Below are positions 21,188 through 46,194 of a stretch of DNA of 64,000 nt, piece after piece. Every line of letters begins with the position of its first letter. Within the stretch, counting starts at the first letter, position 1. The notes below the pieces were generated by a model. It ran no database searches, was not told where the DNA came from, and saw nothing but the letters and a program-made list of their open reading frames with translations. Source of the stretch: Tubulanus polymorphus (Eukaryota; Nemertea; Palaeonemertea; Tubulaniformes; Tubulanidae); contig NC_134032.1 of assembly GCF_964204645.1 (NCBI RefSeq), forward strand, positions 14,130,275-14,194,274, given 5' to 3'. The translations under genes and the position numbers were made by a program.

Positions 21188-24100
21188 ATGGGAAATTGGT
21201 AAGCGTAACTCGAGGTCGAATCATTTCCGTTAAATATTCGTTTAAACTTTTCGGCGTTGAAATCAAAATTCTCAGTTTTAGGGCGTGATACTGACCCCAT
21301 CAAGTCTAATCAAAATCAAGATTTATTGTGACATTTTCAGAAAATGGAAAATCATATCATTTAATTTAACAACAATCACATAATTTCAGTTGTCCCGGTG
21401 ACAGTACCCGTGGCGATGATCAGCAGACGCTGTCTCGATATTCGGCACAGATGGCGGTCGATCCGATTGGTTCAACGACTGCCAATCAGGCTGGTGTTCA
21501 GGCGGATTCGAGTACTCAAGATCGCCCTCGGTTACGGCCTTTCTGCATCGTGAGACCTGATGACAGTATCCCTGGTAACTCATCAGTTTATCTAGTATTT
21601 ATTTGTATTTACAGGAACAGGGTTCTTACGAGTTTTTGGAAAATGGGATTTATTCAAGCAGATCCTGGAAATGCTATGTAGATTTGATTTTCCTATTATA
21701 GCTATGGAAAATCTGAAAATGGTCCCTAAATCAAATTTTCCTTCTATTTAATGACTGCATGCATATTTGTATTACAATTTTGGCTGACACTTTGTCAATG
21801 GTATTGATAGTTGGCACTTAATTACTTGGAATGGGACTGTTCTCATTGGTGATTTAGGGGTATAGAAAGTTTGTAATCTGGGTATGGAAAAGTTGTGGAA
21901 ACCTGTAAGAACCGCGCTTGAAGTTATTTTCGAGAAGAACATATTTTTGTTTCATCAACATCTGTATTGTATATTTCTAGGTAAGGTGGTCGTGGCTGAC
22001 GTTCTAGAAACTGAACAGCAAACTTCACATCTTATGCCACAAGTCGTCGGTAAATAAACATCGATATTTGAGCCACAAGTTCAGTCAGAAAATTTGGTAG
22101 ATTTTGAAAAATTTTCAAATATTTATTTTCAGACTCGGATAAAGATCCGCTAAGCGTGATGGTTCTATTCGACGGTGGGATGATACTCGTCAAAATCAAA
22201 ATCGTTTTTTGTAAGTTTTTTCTTTCACATACCCTGGGGCCGGTTCCATAGTCATGGCTTAGACTTAAGACCAGTCTAAGACTATCTTATTTCTATAGCT
22301 AATCTAACAGCTTAAGACCAGTCTTAAGATTTAAGACCAATATCGGACTTAAGTTGCGACTATGGAACCGGCCCCTGAAGATATAGCAGGAAAACCGATC
22401 GATTTAACTAACCCTGGATTGATTTCAGTGGAGTGTTGCGCTAAGACGTTAGTTTGGCGTTACTCGACGAACGGACTCGAAAAATACGGCCAACAGGAAG
22501 TCGTGTTTATAATGGAATACAACGAAAACGAGAAAACGATATCATTCGATATGTTAGAAATGTTTCAAAATATCGCCGTGCAAGCTAAACGAGGTACCGT
22601 TATATAACATCTCGATATATCATCTTCGTTATATCGATATATCGTAATATAATGTCTCAGTTAATGGCTATCGATATCTAGAGATTGAAGTTGAAAAAAC
22701 ATCTCATTTCCTGAAATGAGATATGTCGAATATCGAGATATGTGGCGAAAGATCGAGATAGTTATTGTTTCTCAGATGAGATATGAACAAGTGGAATGCA
22801 CTAGATATCTCGACCACGTCATTAGATATATCGAATTGAATTGATATTTTGGATCGATATTTTCAGGGAACACCGTTTCGAACATGGGTTTCACTCATTT
22901 CCTACCGTGTAACTTTCTAAAAAGTAATAATCATACCGGTTTCCTTTACGTCGCTCCATCCTTCCAGGTAATTCTAGTGTCTGAATTTGTAGTCTGGGGG
23001 AGCCACGTTACAGTCTAGATAAACCCGTCTGTCCCTGTTTCTATATTTCAGTGTATCAGACACCTCTTGGACGATGTCGACATTTTGAAAATTCCGTTAT
23101 TCATGATTTTGATTCATCAGATGGAGGTGCCGATGTTACGCAATATGCCAGTTCGTTTAATGACGCGTCTAGGTCACTCGGAAACCTGTAAGTGTGACTC
23201 CACCGGCATCAACCCCTGCATTCCTCATCACGTCAACCCAGGGGCGGATCCACGTGGTTTTATTAAACTCGCGTAAAACCCTAAAAAATTTTAAGTGCCC
23301 TTTTATTCAAAATCTTGTTGAAAAAAATCTGTCAACGTCAATTTCTGTAAAACTAAGGCACAATTTTTTCGAAAATGCTGGAAATATGTGAAAAGAGTGG
23401 TCAAAAAACGCTTGGATCTTTTCCCCTGGAATCCCTTAGGCGACACTATTTCAATCATACTACATTTTGAATGTATGTTTTCATCGATCTCCACTAGGTG
23501 GCATCGTTTGGGCCAGCGGGCCTAAACCTCCTGCCGATAGTCTTAATAAAAACCCAGGTATTAATCTTTATTCCTCTAGTTATTCACATTAATGTTATTA
23601 GACCTTAAATCTAATTCCTCCAGGGACCAGATGCACTGAGCCAAATTCAGCTATGACTGGTCTTAAGTTGGTTGACTGGTTATAGAACTAAGATGAGCTT
23701 AGACTGGTCTTAAGTTGTCTGTTGAACTAAGATGGTGTTAGGCTGGTCTTAAGTTTGGTAAGATGAGCTATAGAACCAAAATGAGCTTAGACTGGTCTTA
23801 AGTTGTTAGATTAGCTATAGAACTGAAATGAGTTAAGACTGGTCTTAAGTTCAGTTCTTAGATTGGTTATTTTGTAAGTTTTTGGTTATATAACCAACAA
23901 AAATGAGTTTAAACTGGTCTTAAGTTGTTACATTGGTAATAGAACTAAAAGAGCTTAGACTGATCTTAAGTTGTTAGATTGGCTATAGAACTAACATGAG
24001 CTTAGAGCGTTCTTAAGTTGTTACATTGACTATAGAACTTAAAAGCGGTGTGAATCTTAGCTATAGACCTATAGTTGGTCTTAGACTGGTCGTGCATTTG

Positions 24101-26332
24101 GTGCCTTGATTACAGTAAATGAGGGGGTTATTTTTCCGATTGCAAATTTCATTAATCAACATTTTATCCGCACATTTTAAATAATTGATGAATAAATTTT
24201 CCGTTGTTGATTCATTTCATGATTTTTGTTTTACAAGTTCTCCGATATTGCGTCGTAAGTTCTCGAATATTTCAAAGTTGATTTTCGTTGAATGATACGT
24301 ATTTTCAGGTTATCCGTGCGGCGTAGTGAATAAACGTAATCGGCCGCCGGTATTCGTAGGTGTTCCACAGAACAGTCTTCTTACTCAATTTGCAGTAAGT
24401 TTCACAAAAAGATTTTACAAACACTTTCGAAATCACTTTTCAACAATTTCGAGCAAATGATTTTTCAGCATTCGTGGTAACAAATTTGTATTTATGAAGT
24501 TCAAATCTGTCTTAAAACTTCAGAATATCAAAAACTTTGATTGAAAAATCAATTTTTTCGAAAAAGAATTGTTGGAAAATTTATGAATTTTAATCTTCAG
24601 GATTTCGAGCATTTCAAGTTCACGTTTCCACGGATCGAGAATTCACATATCATCATCAACGACGATTTGAAGGTTACCGTGACGATTCCCTACGACAAAC
24701 ACCAGCGGGTACGTACATCAATTCCCAACAGGGTTCGCAATAGATCACTGAAAATCCAGAAAAAATCTGACTCTTTCCTTGAAAAGTCGGGGAATTTTTA
24801 GCATTTAGTTGTTCTTGCTGGAGATGCTTGACACGAGGAATCTCTTGATAACAGCCCCCACTGAGGATATCTTAAAAATTTAATCATGTAATTTGAATTT
24901 TTGGTGTCTTGTTGTTCTTGCTGGTGACGAGTGACACAAGGAACCTCATGATAAGAAACAGCCCTCACTGAGGATATCTTATAATTCAATCAGCGAACTT
25001 TTGCTCAAAGTCCGGGTTCTCTGATCTGTAAGGGGGCACTGTACAGCGTTTATCAGTGGATGTTTTCTATTTTCGCGCAGGTCGGACAGATTTTAGATCA
25101 CTGGGGTTCCGGGAACGTATTCGTTATTGGGGGTGATTTCAGTTTATCGGTCGACACGTTTCTAACGGTTACGCAATCTTTAAACGGTTACCAAACGACG
25201 GGAATCACAAAATACGACAGTCAACGCTCAGGTGAACGTACAGGTAACAAAGTTGAATTTAAAAAGATTTTTTTTTTATTGATTTATATGGACCCTGTAT
25301 AATTTACCTGTATTTAACCCTCACTTATCGATGTAAACTCCGCTTTTGTATTGATTATTTCATTATCTTACCCCTTTCAGTGCGTCTACACCGCAGTGCA
25401 GTGTATTGATTTAATAAGTAATTACTAATTATCTCTCTTGAAAGATGGCAGCACCTGTCAAACATAGTGAAATATTAGTAACTAACGATACACCTCGCCG
25501 CGGTGTAGACACATTATAGTGATATACCCGTTATTCAACACACTAGGGTGGAATTTTTCAGAATTTTCAAATTATCTTCAGCACTATAGGGTATTAATTA
25601 GCCAGCACTGAAAGGGTTAGGTGAAAAATAAGATTATTATTATAATTAAGCTGATTTGTTGTAGGTATTGGTGCTAATTTTATAATATTTGCCGGAGCGT
25701 TGAAAGGAGAACCTAGCGTTAAATCAGCTCTACTCGAGGACGGAATTATGGTTATGATGAGACCGGAAATATTCCAAGATCTCGCCGAGGTAAACGCAAA
25801 AACGAATTCAAATTGTTGCTAGGCTATTTTGATAATGTTGTCCGCCATTAGTGGTAACTAGGTAACATAAATACAATGCTCGTTTAATACAATTCTAGAG
25901 AGCATCTTCTCGAGATACGAGATCCTCTGTTGTCAGTATCCTGCGTCAAAGTTTTGTCGTTTATTCCAGTTTTACTTTAAGTTTCATATCGTCTGTCATG
26001 TGGCAACTTGACAGCATCAAACTTTGCAACATTGCTACCAACAATGCCACCTTGGCAATGTTTATCATTCTGTTGTTTTTTGTTGCTAGGCGATGAGAAA
26101 TCGTAAAGGATTCACGATTCGAGCCGATGAGTTTCAGTCGCCGAGTGAAGCGTCGAACGGCGTTCATTCCGGGAAAGTGATTGAAATACAATGGGTTGAT
26201 CCGAAGCCGTATTTCGTGTCGTTGCTAGCGGCGATCGGATTGACTGTTGAACAAGTGAAAAATCGCGATCGCGCTCAATCGATAACGTTCGAGGCCGCGT
26301 CGCGATTGGCCGAACAGGGAATCGAATTCTAA
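21188..26332 (+). CDS. SARA/endofin C-terminal-domain protein without a visible FYVE finger
   Basis: Exons: 21188-21198, 21390-21574, 21981-22049, 22133-22210, 22429-22593, 22867-22967, 23052-23187, 24309-24394, 24601-24708, 25081-25243, 25665-25789, 26090-26332; total 489 codons plus TAA. Residues from about 100 match the C-terminal domain of SARA (ZFYVE9) and endofin (ZFYVE16), the region after the Smad-binding part. Matches include DPLSVMVLFDGGMILVKIK, LVWRYSTNGLEKYGQQEVVF, NTVSNMGFTHF, HTGFLYVAPSFQ, NMPVRLMTRLG and ANFIIFAGALKGEPSVKSAL. In SARA this region follows a FYVE domain that binds endosomal PI3P; no FYVE cysteine clusters occur here. The last 100 or so residues of vertebrate SARA are also absent. 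The first 11-nt exon gives the start MGN(C)CPGD. A strong pyrimidine tract before 21169 means an upstream exon is possible, and Met at 21451 is an alternative start. Confidence 0.82.
22236..22375. mobile_element. Foldback element, GGCCGGTTCC family (best copy)
   Basis: 140 bp with perfect 18-bp inverted ends, GGGGCCGGTTCCATAGTC and its complement. The interior is rich in AAGACCAGTCTTAAG-type palindromes. It sits in intron 4 of the SARA-like gene, about 53 bp before an exon. It is non-coding and used here as the reference for the family. Confidence 0.85.
23630..24095. repeat. Tandem-like array derived from the GGCCGGTTCC foldback family
   Basis: About nine degenerate repeats of the interior phrase (AGACTGGTCTTAAGTTGTTA, then GGTTATAGAACTAA) occupy intron 7 of the SARA-like gene. 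Only one internal part of the element is multiplied. Confidence 0.75.
24770..25030. repeat. Dispersed repeat with 'GTTCTTGCTGGTGACGAGTG'
   Basis: Two partial copies in tandem with phrases GGAACCTCTTGATAA and CCTCACTGAGGATATCTTA. Related copies lie at about 2765-2965, 15185-15560 and 45040-45200. Family unknown, no coding capacity. Confidence 0.65.
25372..25616. mobile_element. piggyBac-like MITE (CCCTTTCAGTG ends)
   Basis: Starts CCCTTTCAGTGCGTCTACACC and ends GCACTGAAAGGG; the flanks are TTAC and TTAG, close to the TTAA target duplication that better copies show. Non-coding, in an intron of the SARA-like gene. Confidence 0.7.
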
Positions 26333-26478
26333 AACGTAGAAACGTAGCGGAATCGTCGAGCATGATACGATCGCGGAAACGTAACTCGGCTAATATTAAA
26401 CATGTGCAAGTATTGATTGAAACTACCATAGATATTCTAAAAATCACCTGCTATTTGAATGTATACTCCAGAAAGCTT

Positions 26479-26585
<107 letters not shown>

Positions 26586-29500
26586 ATTATTATTCATATT
26601 GATATGAATATATATTTATTTACATTATATTTAGATTATAGTATTATATACTGTGCCGTCTGCACCAAATTTCCAGCCGTTCACAGTCAAATAAAGTTCT
26701 CCCCATTTCGACAGTTGTGAAATTTGACTCCTGATTGGGGGGGGGGGTTTGTTGCGATAGACTGGACCCTTGCTTTCCTACTGAGGATGCACTTTTCGTC
26801 AATACAGAGATCAAAATCTGAAAATTTGACATTCATCCTATCCTAATTTGGATGTATTTCTTCTTTACACCAACGGGCGTTCCGCCCAGGGGCCTTGCGT
26901 GACTGCTTTATCTGAGAAATGCTTTTTCTTTTCTGCACCCCGACCTTCCAATTTACCTAGAATTCTGATGAAATTGTCGAAATGAACCCGGTTGGTTATG
27001 CAGTTCTTTGTTGCGAATATTTGACTTTTCAGTTGATAAACTTTGGAAATGAACTAATTAATCTCTCAACTCGACACGATCCAAATTTTAGGAAGCATCG
27101 TAGGAACAGGTCCTGCGTCGAAGCTTTATTGCTTTTATACTGTAAGAAATTAACTATTGTGAAAATTTCTGATTAGAAATAATAACGCGTTGTATGAATT
27201 GTAAATACAAAGATTTAACCGAGCCAAAAATTATTAGGGACCACTTTAGAATGCGTCGTCTGAAAAATGATCATGTTTTTGTTACTGTAATTGTATATAT
27301 ATATATATATATATATTAATAGTTTATTGAAACTCTCTCTTTGTAAGCGGAGAGATATTTTATATGGAAGTGATTAATGTGTGAGAGATGTGATTAATTA
27401 ATTTAGACATGAAATTGTTATTTGTTAAAAGAAGAAATGAGCAAAATAAAAGATAATGTTTACGAAAAGTTTGACAAGTTTCATTTTTTGAATTAGTCTA
27501 AAATTAGGAGTTTTCAGGATTTATCCCGAATTCGTAGGAATCCAAAAAGAAGTATTTGGGGGAAATTGGCAGCATTTGGCAACACAAAAACACGATAACT
27601 GAATGAGTTTAATAAATATAAACATTTTTTGGCCCAGAGGTATTTTGGGTGGCTGCAAACGTTCAAAAACTTGAAATACTGTAAATGAATATGAAATATT
27701 ATGATACGAATCACTGCTCAAAGTTAGTTTGTTGGGACTAGAGGAATGACGTATTTTGAAAGGAGTTTATTACAGCACTGAAACCTTTGTTGAAATTGAC
27801 AGAGCGATCAAATGAATAAACCGCCGGCCCGCTTGTCCGTGCTTTTCGTAACGCTGTCCCTATCATTCCGGTTCACAGTCCGCTTCAGCAGCGACGCCCC
27901 AGTTCGCTTTTCAAAATGGAGGATACGTTTTAGCGTTAGCGACGAATCGGGGCTCTTTAAAAGCCGCAATTAGACTCGTTTATACGGAGTTAACGCTGAA
28001 ATAAGGTAGGCTATTCGATACGGGATATAAACACACCATAGAACGGGTTGTTTAAACTAAAACCGGTGGAAATTAAGAAAGTTAACGCCGTTTTTAAATT
28101 GTAGTTTTCCATACGAATTTTTGAACCGAGGGTCGTCCTCAACTCTCAGCTGTCACCAGTATTTTGACTATTGTTACCATTGTCAAACACCGATGGACCA
28201 TTAATTAAACTAACCACTGATGCAGGTCACTAGATTTAGATAGCTTTATCTGGTAGTTTGGAATTTAGTTATTGTAAAAATGTCAGAAAAAAACTGTTAA
28301 GTTGTCACTTTATTTAACAATGATGAATTTGGTGATTCCTGAAAATTAAATAAATAGGATACTTTGTCTTTGATTGATACTGACGATTATGATACTATAA
28401 TTAATAAGAGATACTTATAATCGAATATGACCTTTTAAACCCTTAAAAATTAGTTCATCTCTGTTATTGTGGTATATGATGTAGGCCTGCTAAAACACTC
28501 TAATTTATGGCCCACTTTCTTTGCCTCCAATATGCGGATGTAACTGTTACAAATCCGGTTAACCAAATTCTCACTCACATAACTCTCTCTCTCTCTCTTC
28601 ATCCCTCTCTTTTTCAAACCTAGTTTTACAATAAAAGGATTAACTACAAATCAAAAATTTAGATAAACTGAAATCGAAGAAATTAATCCGATTGAGTAAG
28701 TTATAGGGCCTATGCCATGGATCCAGATGAAATGTATTTCATTTGTTTGCTTCTTTTGGGGGATGATCTGAAATACCTGTTCACATTGTCGCCTTTGGGT
28801 TCATATCGTTTTCTAAAATTATAGCTGTAGTTTTTACTACCTCACAAAAAAAGGCTAGCGAGTGTTTGATAGCCATAAATGATACACTGATGATAGCTAT
28901 TTTGTAGGCTTTGTAAAAAAAATCATGAATGATCTAATTAGGCCTTAAATCATAATCAATCCAATTAATACCAGACCTCGTTAAGAGGGGTGGTCTGTGT
29001 AGGGATGGTTTAGAAGTAGTTTATGGGTGAATTGGATTTTAATTGGTGGCAGAGCTCTGGTGTTAGGCGCCCCGTACAGGCTTCAAGCATTCCTAACCCT
29101 GATTCATACCACCAGCAATACCAATAAACAATCGGCTTATCATTGATAAACCCTACACTTCTTGACCATCAACTACAAAGGTTAGAACTGATAAACAGCA
29201 CTAAACTTATCCTTCCTTGTTTTAAATCGTTGCCAAAGTTCAAAGTTTCATTTTGGCCCGACTGCAGTTTCATTGGCTCGGTGCCAAGTCTCGTAGTTTG
29301 TTTGTGACTCGGGGGGGGGGGGGGGGGTTATTTCCTTAGTGAAAGAAAGAAAAAACGTAATCATGAGAAAAAATGTTGTTTGAATAAAAAAATTATTCAA
29401 GAAAAAATGATATGATTTCAAGGAAGTATTTCATTTTGCGTGGAAAGTATAATGTTACAATTGGATAGAATGAGTTGTGTGGTTTTCACAAGGGGGGATA

Positions 29501-30030
29501 TTGGACTCGATCGCGGGTGTTCGTAGAAATATCAGTGTACCTGTGTATGAGATAGAGTTATGAGTAATGATGATGTCAAGCGGTAGGGGGTGTTATAGGG
29601 GGTGGTTTTAATTGAACCTGTTAGTGAAAATATGTCTATTTACCTGTACGAATGAATTAGACCCTCATTTGAATTCTGTGAATAAATTTCAAACAGTTTA
29701 CTACAATAACCATTGATGAAACAGTATGTTCTGCATATATGCTTGAATATTTGAAAGGGGCTGCATTCGTTGTTAAGTGTATAACATGATGGCAGCTGAA
29801 GTAGCAAGGCTTTCAATACACCAAAAAATTCAGAATCTTTAAGCTTAACTTTGGTATAATCTTCTATTTCTGGTATAGGGGCAGCAGATGTATTATAAAG
29901 GGTGACTGATTTTCAGAGGGGTGGATGTACACAATGAGAGGGGGCATTGACAGTCAACATTGGGGCAAACCTTCATCAATGAGTGTTCTTACTTCAGCCA
30001 GAACCCCCCTCCACCCTAAGATACAAGACC

Positions 30031-30137
30031 CAATTCCACAGTTGTGAGTTAAGATTTGACTCACAGTTAACTTATTGGAAATGAACTGATTTTCACTTAC
30101 GGTTAACTCTAACTGATGACTGTGGAACAGGATCCTG
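30031..30137. mobile_element. Foldback element, 'TTCCACAGTTGTGAGTTAA' family
   Basis: Left end has CCACAGTTGTGAGTTAAGA, right end AACTGATGACTGTGGAACA; the interior has ACTCACAGTTAAC and its near-complement. Other copies lie at 3003-3117 and 10998-11150, and tandem versions at 34943-35312 and 44146-44482. Confidence 0.65.
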
Positions 30138-30180
30138 ACCTACGGGTGCTATTTGGCTGGAAGGGGAGAAGGGAGTTTTA

Positions 30181-30538
30181 AGCCTAGCGCACATCGACAC
30201 TGCGATTGGAGACAACTAGTTGCAAGGCAGTTTTCGGCGCATGAGAGGAACTGGCTGGATACGATCAGTTGCTCGAATGTGTCGATGCGAGCGAGCTTAC
30301 GATTGGTAAGCGTCGATCTATCTCCAGTTCCAGCCAGTCGCCCATGTTGTACTTTTGAGCAACTGGTTGTACTCAATCGCAGTCATATCCGTCGATGTGC
30401 GCGCTCTGGATCTCGACGATCGACACGCGTCATGCAGTTGCTGCAACTGACCGGTTGTAACTAGATTTCGTTGTGCGCGGGGTAATCGTTTGGTAGCAAC
30501 TAGTTGTCTCCAATCGCAGTGTCGATGTGCGCTAGGCT
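30181..30538. mobile_element. Foldback element with 40-bp-plus inverted ends and TTA target duplication
   Basis: 358 bp. The left arm starts AGCCTAGCGCACATCGACAC and the right arm ends in its complement; the arms match over about 40 bp. Both flanks are TTA. A 3-bp TTA duplication and long inverted ends fit PIF/Harbinger-type MITEs, which I infer without a transposase. Confidence 0.8.
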
Positions 30539-31805
30539 TTAGGCGAGATAATTTTCTAGTAGGCCTACCGGTATATGTAATTGGCGTAATGTTGTTATTG
30601 TTCAAAGTCCACCTGGCGTTCAATAGTCTCGTTGCTCCGTACAAGTGTACTATATTTCATTGCGCAATAGATACTGAAATATCAAACTAACGCTGCAAAA
30701 CGTCGCAGAGCTCCACCTAGTGTGCTCTAGTAGAGTTACAGGGCATAATTAGAGCTTCTGTTTACGATTGATTTGAAGGAGAGCGATGGTTTGTGAGATG
30801 GGTGGAGTGTTGATTCTATTTATAGCTGTTTCACTGATTCTGTGTTGTACGCTGATAAACACTGCGACTGCCTTCAATACCCTTTGTGGGCTGCACTGCC
30901 ACTTATGAGGACCAGGTCCGTAAAAGAAGAAGAGAGTAAACCGGGAGAACACGTCTTTACTGTATCAGCATCATAAGACAACTAACTTTATTTCCTTTAA
31001 TGTAAACTACACTAAAAGAGTACATGTGGTCAAGTAATTACATAGATCCATCATCTTGACAGCTGCGGTTCAAAGACTACTTCAAAGAATACTTCGGCTG
31101 TTGCCGACACCCTTTGCACTAACCACCACCCCCCTCTCTTCAACCAGTGCGTATCACATGTACCCCTGACATAAACCTCCAAAAAGTGATCAACTGTTCA
31201 ACCTCGTGTTGAGTGTGAACCTCTACTTTTCGATCACCAGCCCAAAATTCCTGACAGTAGAACCTTTACAAACCCTGATCGAACTCCCTGAATTGAAACC
31301 TGGCAGTCCCGGTTCCAACAGACAACAGATGTTGAAAGCTCTGGATTTATATAAATAAAGATTTTGCCGATCCTTATATTTAAACTATAGAAGGCGCCTA
31401 CATGACTATTACAGCTGTTCTACTAGCGGTATACAAGTATTAGTTTTATATGTTTATTGATGCTCCCAGAATATTGGAATGGGGGTGTAGGACGGTGGGG
31501 GGGGGGGTACAGGGGGTAACTTCAGCTGGTTGAAAGAGGGTTTATTACACCTCACACAATGAATACTAGTTTATAAAGTACAAGTTCTATAATGATGACA
31601 CAGTTGAGTCAATGGGGACTAGCCTTGATAAAGGGTTATTCCAAGCCGAGTTGCACGTGTACAATGAATGTTTAGTATGGCAGTACTGACTGTCACTATT
31701 CAATGTATGACTATAGCCAGCGAGGTGACCCTGTAAGGACAAGACCCGGTAATGAACCCTGTACGACCCCTATCGTCTACATCGTCCCACGTATTTTCTC
31801 TCTAT

Positions 31806-32270
31806 AGCCTAGCGCACATCGACACTGCGATTGGAGACAAATAGTTGCCGGGCAGTTTTCGGCGCATGAGAGGAACTGGCTGGATACGATCAGTTGCTTG
31901 AATGTGTCGATGTGAGCGAGCTTACGACTGGTTAACGTCCATCTATCTCCAGTTCTACCCAGTTGCTCATGTTCTACTTTTGAGCAACTAGTTGTACTCA
32001 GTTGCTCTCATATCTGTCGATGTGAGCGCTCCATAATCAACAACACATGGTTTTAACTGACTAAAACAAAGCTATTTGTCACGTGACTTGTGATGCCCTC
32101 AAGAATATTTGCTAAACCACATCTCAGTTGCTGTCGATGTGTGCGCTACGGACCTAGCGACCGGCATGAGCCACGCAGTTGCTGGTTTTTACTAAATTTT
32201 CGATCTGAGCGGGGTACTCGCTCACTAGCAACTAGTTGTCTCCAGTCGCTTTATCGATGTATGCTTGGCT
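31806..32270. mobile_element. Second copy of the AGCCTAGCGC foldback element
   Basis: Same ends as the copy at 30181-30538 but about 100 bp longer inside; the right arm is diverged (ending TATGCTTGGCT). Flanked by TAT on both sides, a 3-bp duplication. Confidence 0.75.
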
Positions 32271-33397
32271 TATCTCTCTTGTTATTATTGCGAGTTGCAG
32301 GTTTTTTTAAGTCCAAGTTTGGTGTCAAATTATACGCAGTTATTGCGCTGTATATTAAATCTAGGTCTCACTATTGTTTATATTTAGAAGCTGTAATGGT
32401 GCAATATTGATTATAAATAGTCTAAATCAGCCGGGGAAAGTTTACAATAGTGTACACGGGTTTTTCGGGACACATAGTTTTCTAAATGAGTCATATAGGA
32501 TTCTATTGTTGTGTAGTCTCTGGGTAAGTAGTCTATCGCATAGCTACCCTTCCTAGTCCGGACTATTAGTTCGAATTATGCTAATCATTGGGCAGACCCT
32601 GGGCCCGGAGTTGTACGGTTGTGACTAAGTCCAAAAGTACTGTAGTCTTATATCTTATGAATGATCTTAAGTTGTTAGATTCGTTATAGAAGTAAGGTGC
32701 GCTATTCTATCTAAGCCATGACACTAAGGTTGTTTTGGTTTTAGAAAATAATCATCTTAGACGGGTCTAAGTGTGTGTTATTGCCATCAGACCCATAAGG
32801 ATGAAGAGCCCCTCGACTCTGGTTGGGTCGACTGGTTATTCAGTTTTGGTCGTAGCTATGAATTTTGATATTACGATGTATGTATTCGATATTAGGGAGT
32901 CTTATTCCAACCATTCCAAATCTTCTGACCTCTTCCACAAACAGGAGCACTCCAAATCCTCTGTAGCCAACAACCTCCCTCAATAATGTCTGGTACCATG
33001 GTAACTCGAATTTAGAACTATTTTTTTTTCGAAATATGGATGATTTGAGGCAATGGAAAAATGACTATAAAATGGTTTTGTATTTTCTAATCCCAAATTG
33101 AAGCCGGTTTTTAAAGATTTCCTATGAATTTACTGATGAAATATTTTGAGTGAGAGATGAGATTTTGGAGATATCGATATCATATGTAACTGACTGTATC
33201 AGTGGTATTGTGATTATGATGGCACAGCTGTGTAACACACTATAGTGCTATACCTAGTGAGGGTCCCTATGTGAGGAGTGATAGAGAGAGAACATGAGAG
33301 GCATGATGACTAGAGACAGCAGGAGATTAGATGAATCCCGCCGGGCTTTTATTGAGAAGGGGCGACTCAAGGGATGGTCAGAGGGTTTGGGATGCTA

Positions 33398-33765
33398 GGG
33401 CCGGTTCCATAGCCGAGACTTATGCCCGAAAGTAGTCTTAAATCTTAAGACTGGTCTTAAGTTGTTAGATTGGCTATAGAACTAAGATAGTTTTAGACTG
33501 GTTTTAAGTCTAAGCCATGACTATGCAACCAGCCCCAGAGGGGTTTTGCTAGGCAGAAGAGATGTTTAGTTGACTAATGTGGCTGCAGCACATACTGGAA
33601 TTGGGATGAGAGGGATCAGGATCCAGGGGCCGGTTCCTCAGTTGAGACTTAAGTCCAAAAATGGTCTTAAATTCGAGGACTGGTCTTAAGTTTTTAGATT
33701 GTTTATGGAACTAAGTTGGTCTTAGACTGGTCTTAAGTCTAAGCCATGACTATGCAACCGGCCCC
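33398..33765. mobile_element. Two GGCCGGTTCC-family foldback copies upstream of PI4KB
   Basis: Copies at 33398-33537 and 33627-33765, each with GGGCCGGTTCC on the left and CATGACTATGCAACC on the right, within 550 bp of the PI4KB start codon. Confidence 0.75.
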
Positions 33766-33888
33766 AGGGGGTTTATTTAGAGAGGTATGTAAGGGAGAGA
33801 GGGTGACTAATTGAGGGTACAACAGGTGATAATATATGTATCTATGACTCATCAAACTATGTGTGTGTATTATATATTACAGATAAAC

Positions 33889-33912
33889 ATGGCTAGTTGT
33901 AGACCTGTATAA
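33889..33912 (+). promoter_or_regulatory. Short upstream ORF in the PI4KB 5' leader
   Basis: ATG at 33889 with 7 codons (MASCRPV) then TAA, 31 bp before the PI4KB start codon and a few bases after a likely acceptor (TATTACAG, ending 33882). If this exon is in the mRNA, the uORF would reduce or regulate initiation at the main ATG. Confidence 0.45.
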
Positions 33913-33943
33913 CGAACCCTCCAACCTCCGCAACCATCACAAA

Positions 33944-45854
<11,911 letters not shown>

Positions 45855-46194
45855 CACCGCCGTTGCCACCAGGGGGCGATACCGTCGATCAACCAGTACG
45901 ACCAGTGGCGCGTTGCCATGGATACCACACATCAGGAGTATTTAAACGCGAATTTATTTGATTTTCTACAAACAGATTGTCATGGTTACGAGTAGATAAA
46001 TCGTCACTGTTACCGACGAATTTCTTCAGTCATTGTTGTATTTAATTTCAAACGGATATTTTAAAAGATAACGGGAAAAAAGATCGATATTTTACTGTAT
46101 TTTAATACAATATGATTATTATTTCATGTTTATGAGAAAATTGAAAATGTCACCAAAGCCGGTTTGCTTTCGTAGCCAGTTCTCCAGGGTCCTG

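Noticed and set aside
30153-30690. Overlapping frames of about 100 codons on both strands
   Set aside because: They lie in the foldback transposon at 30181-30538; the mirrored arms produce similar peptides on both strands.
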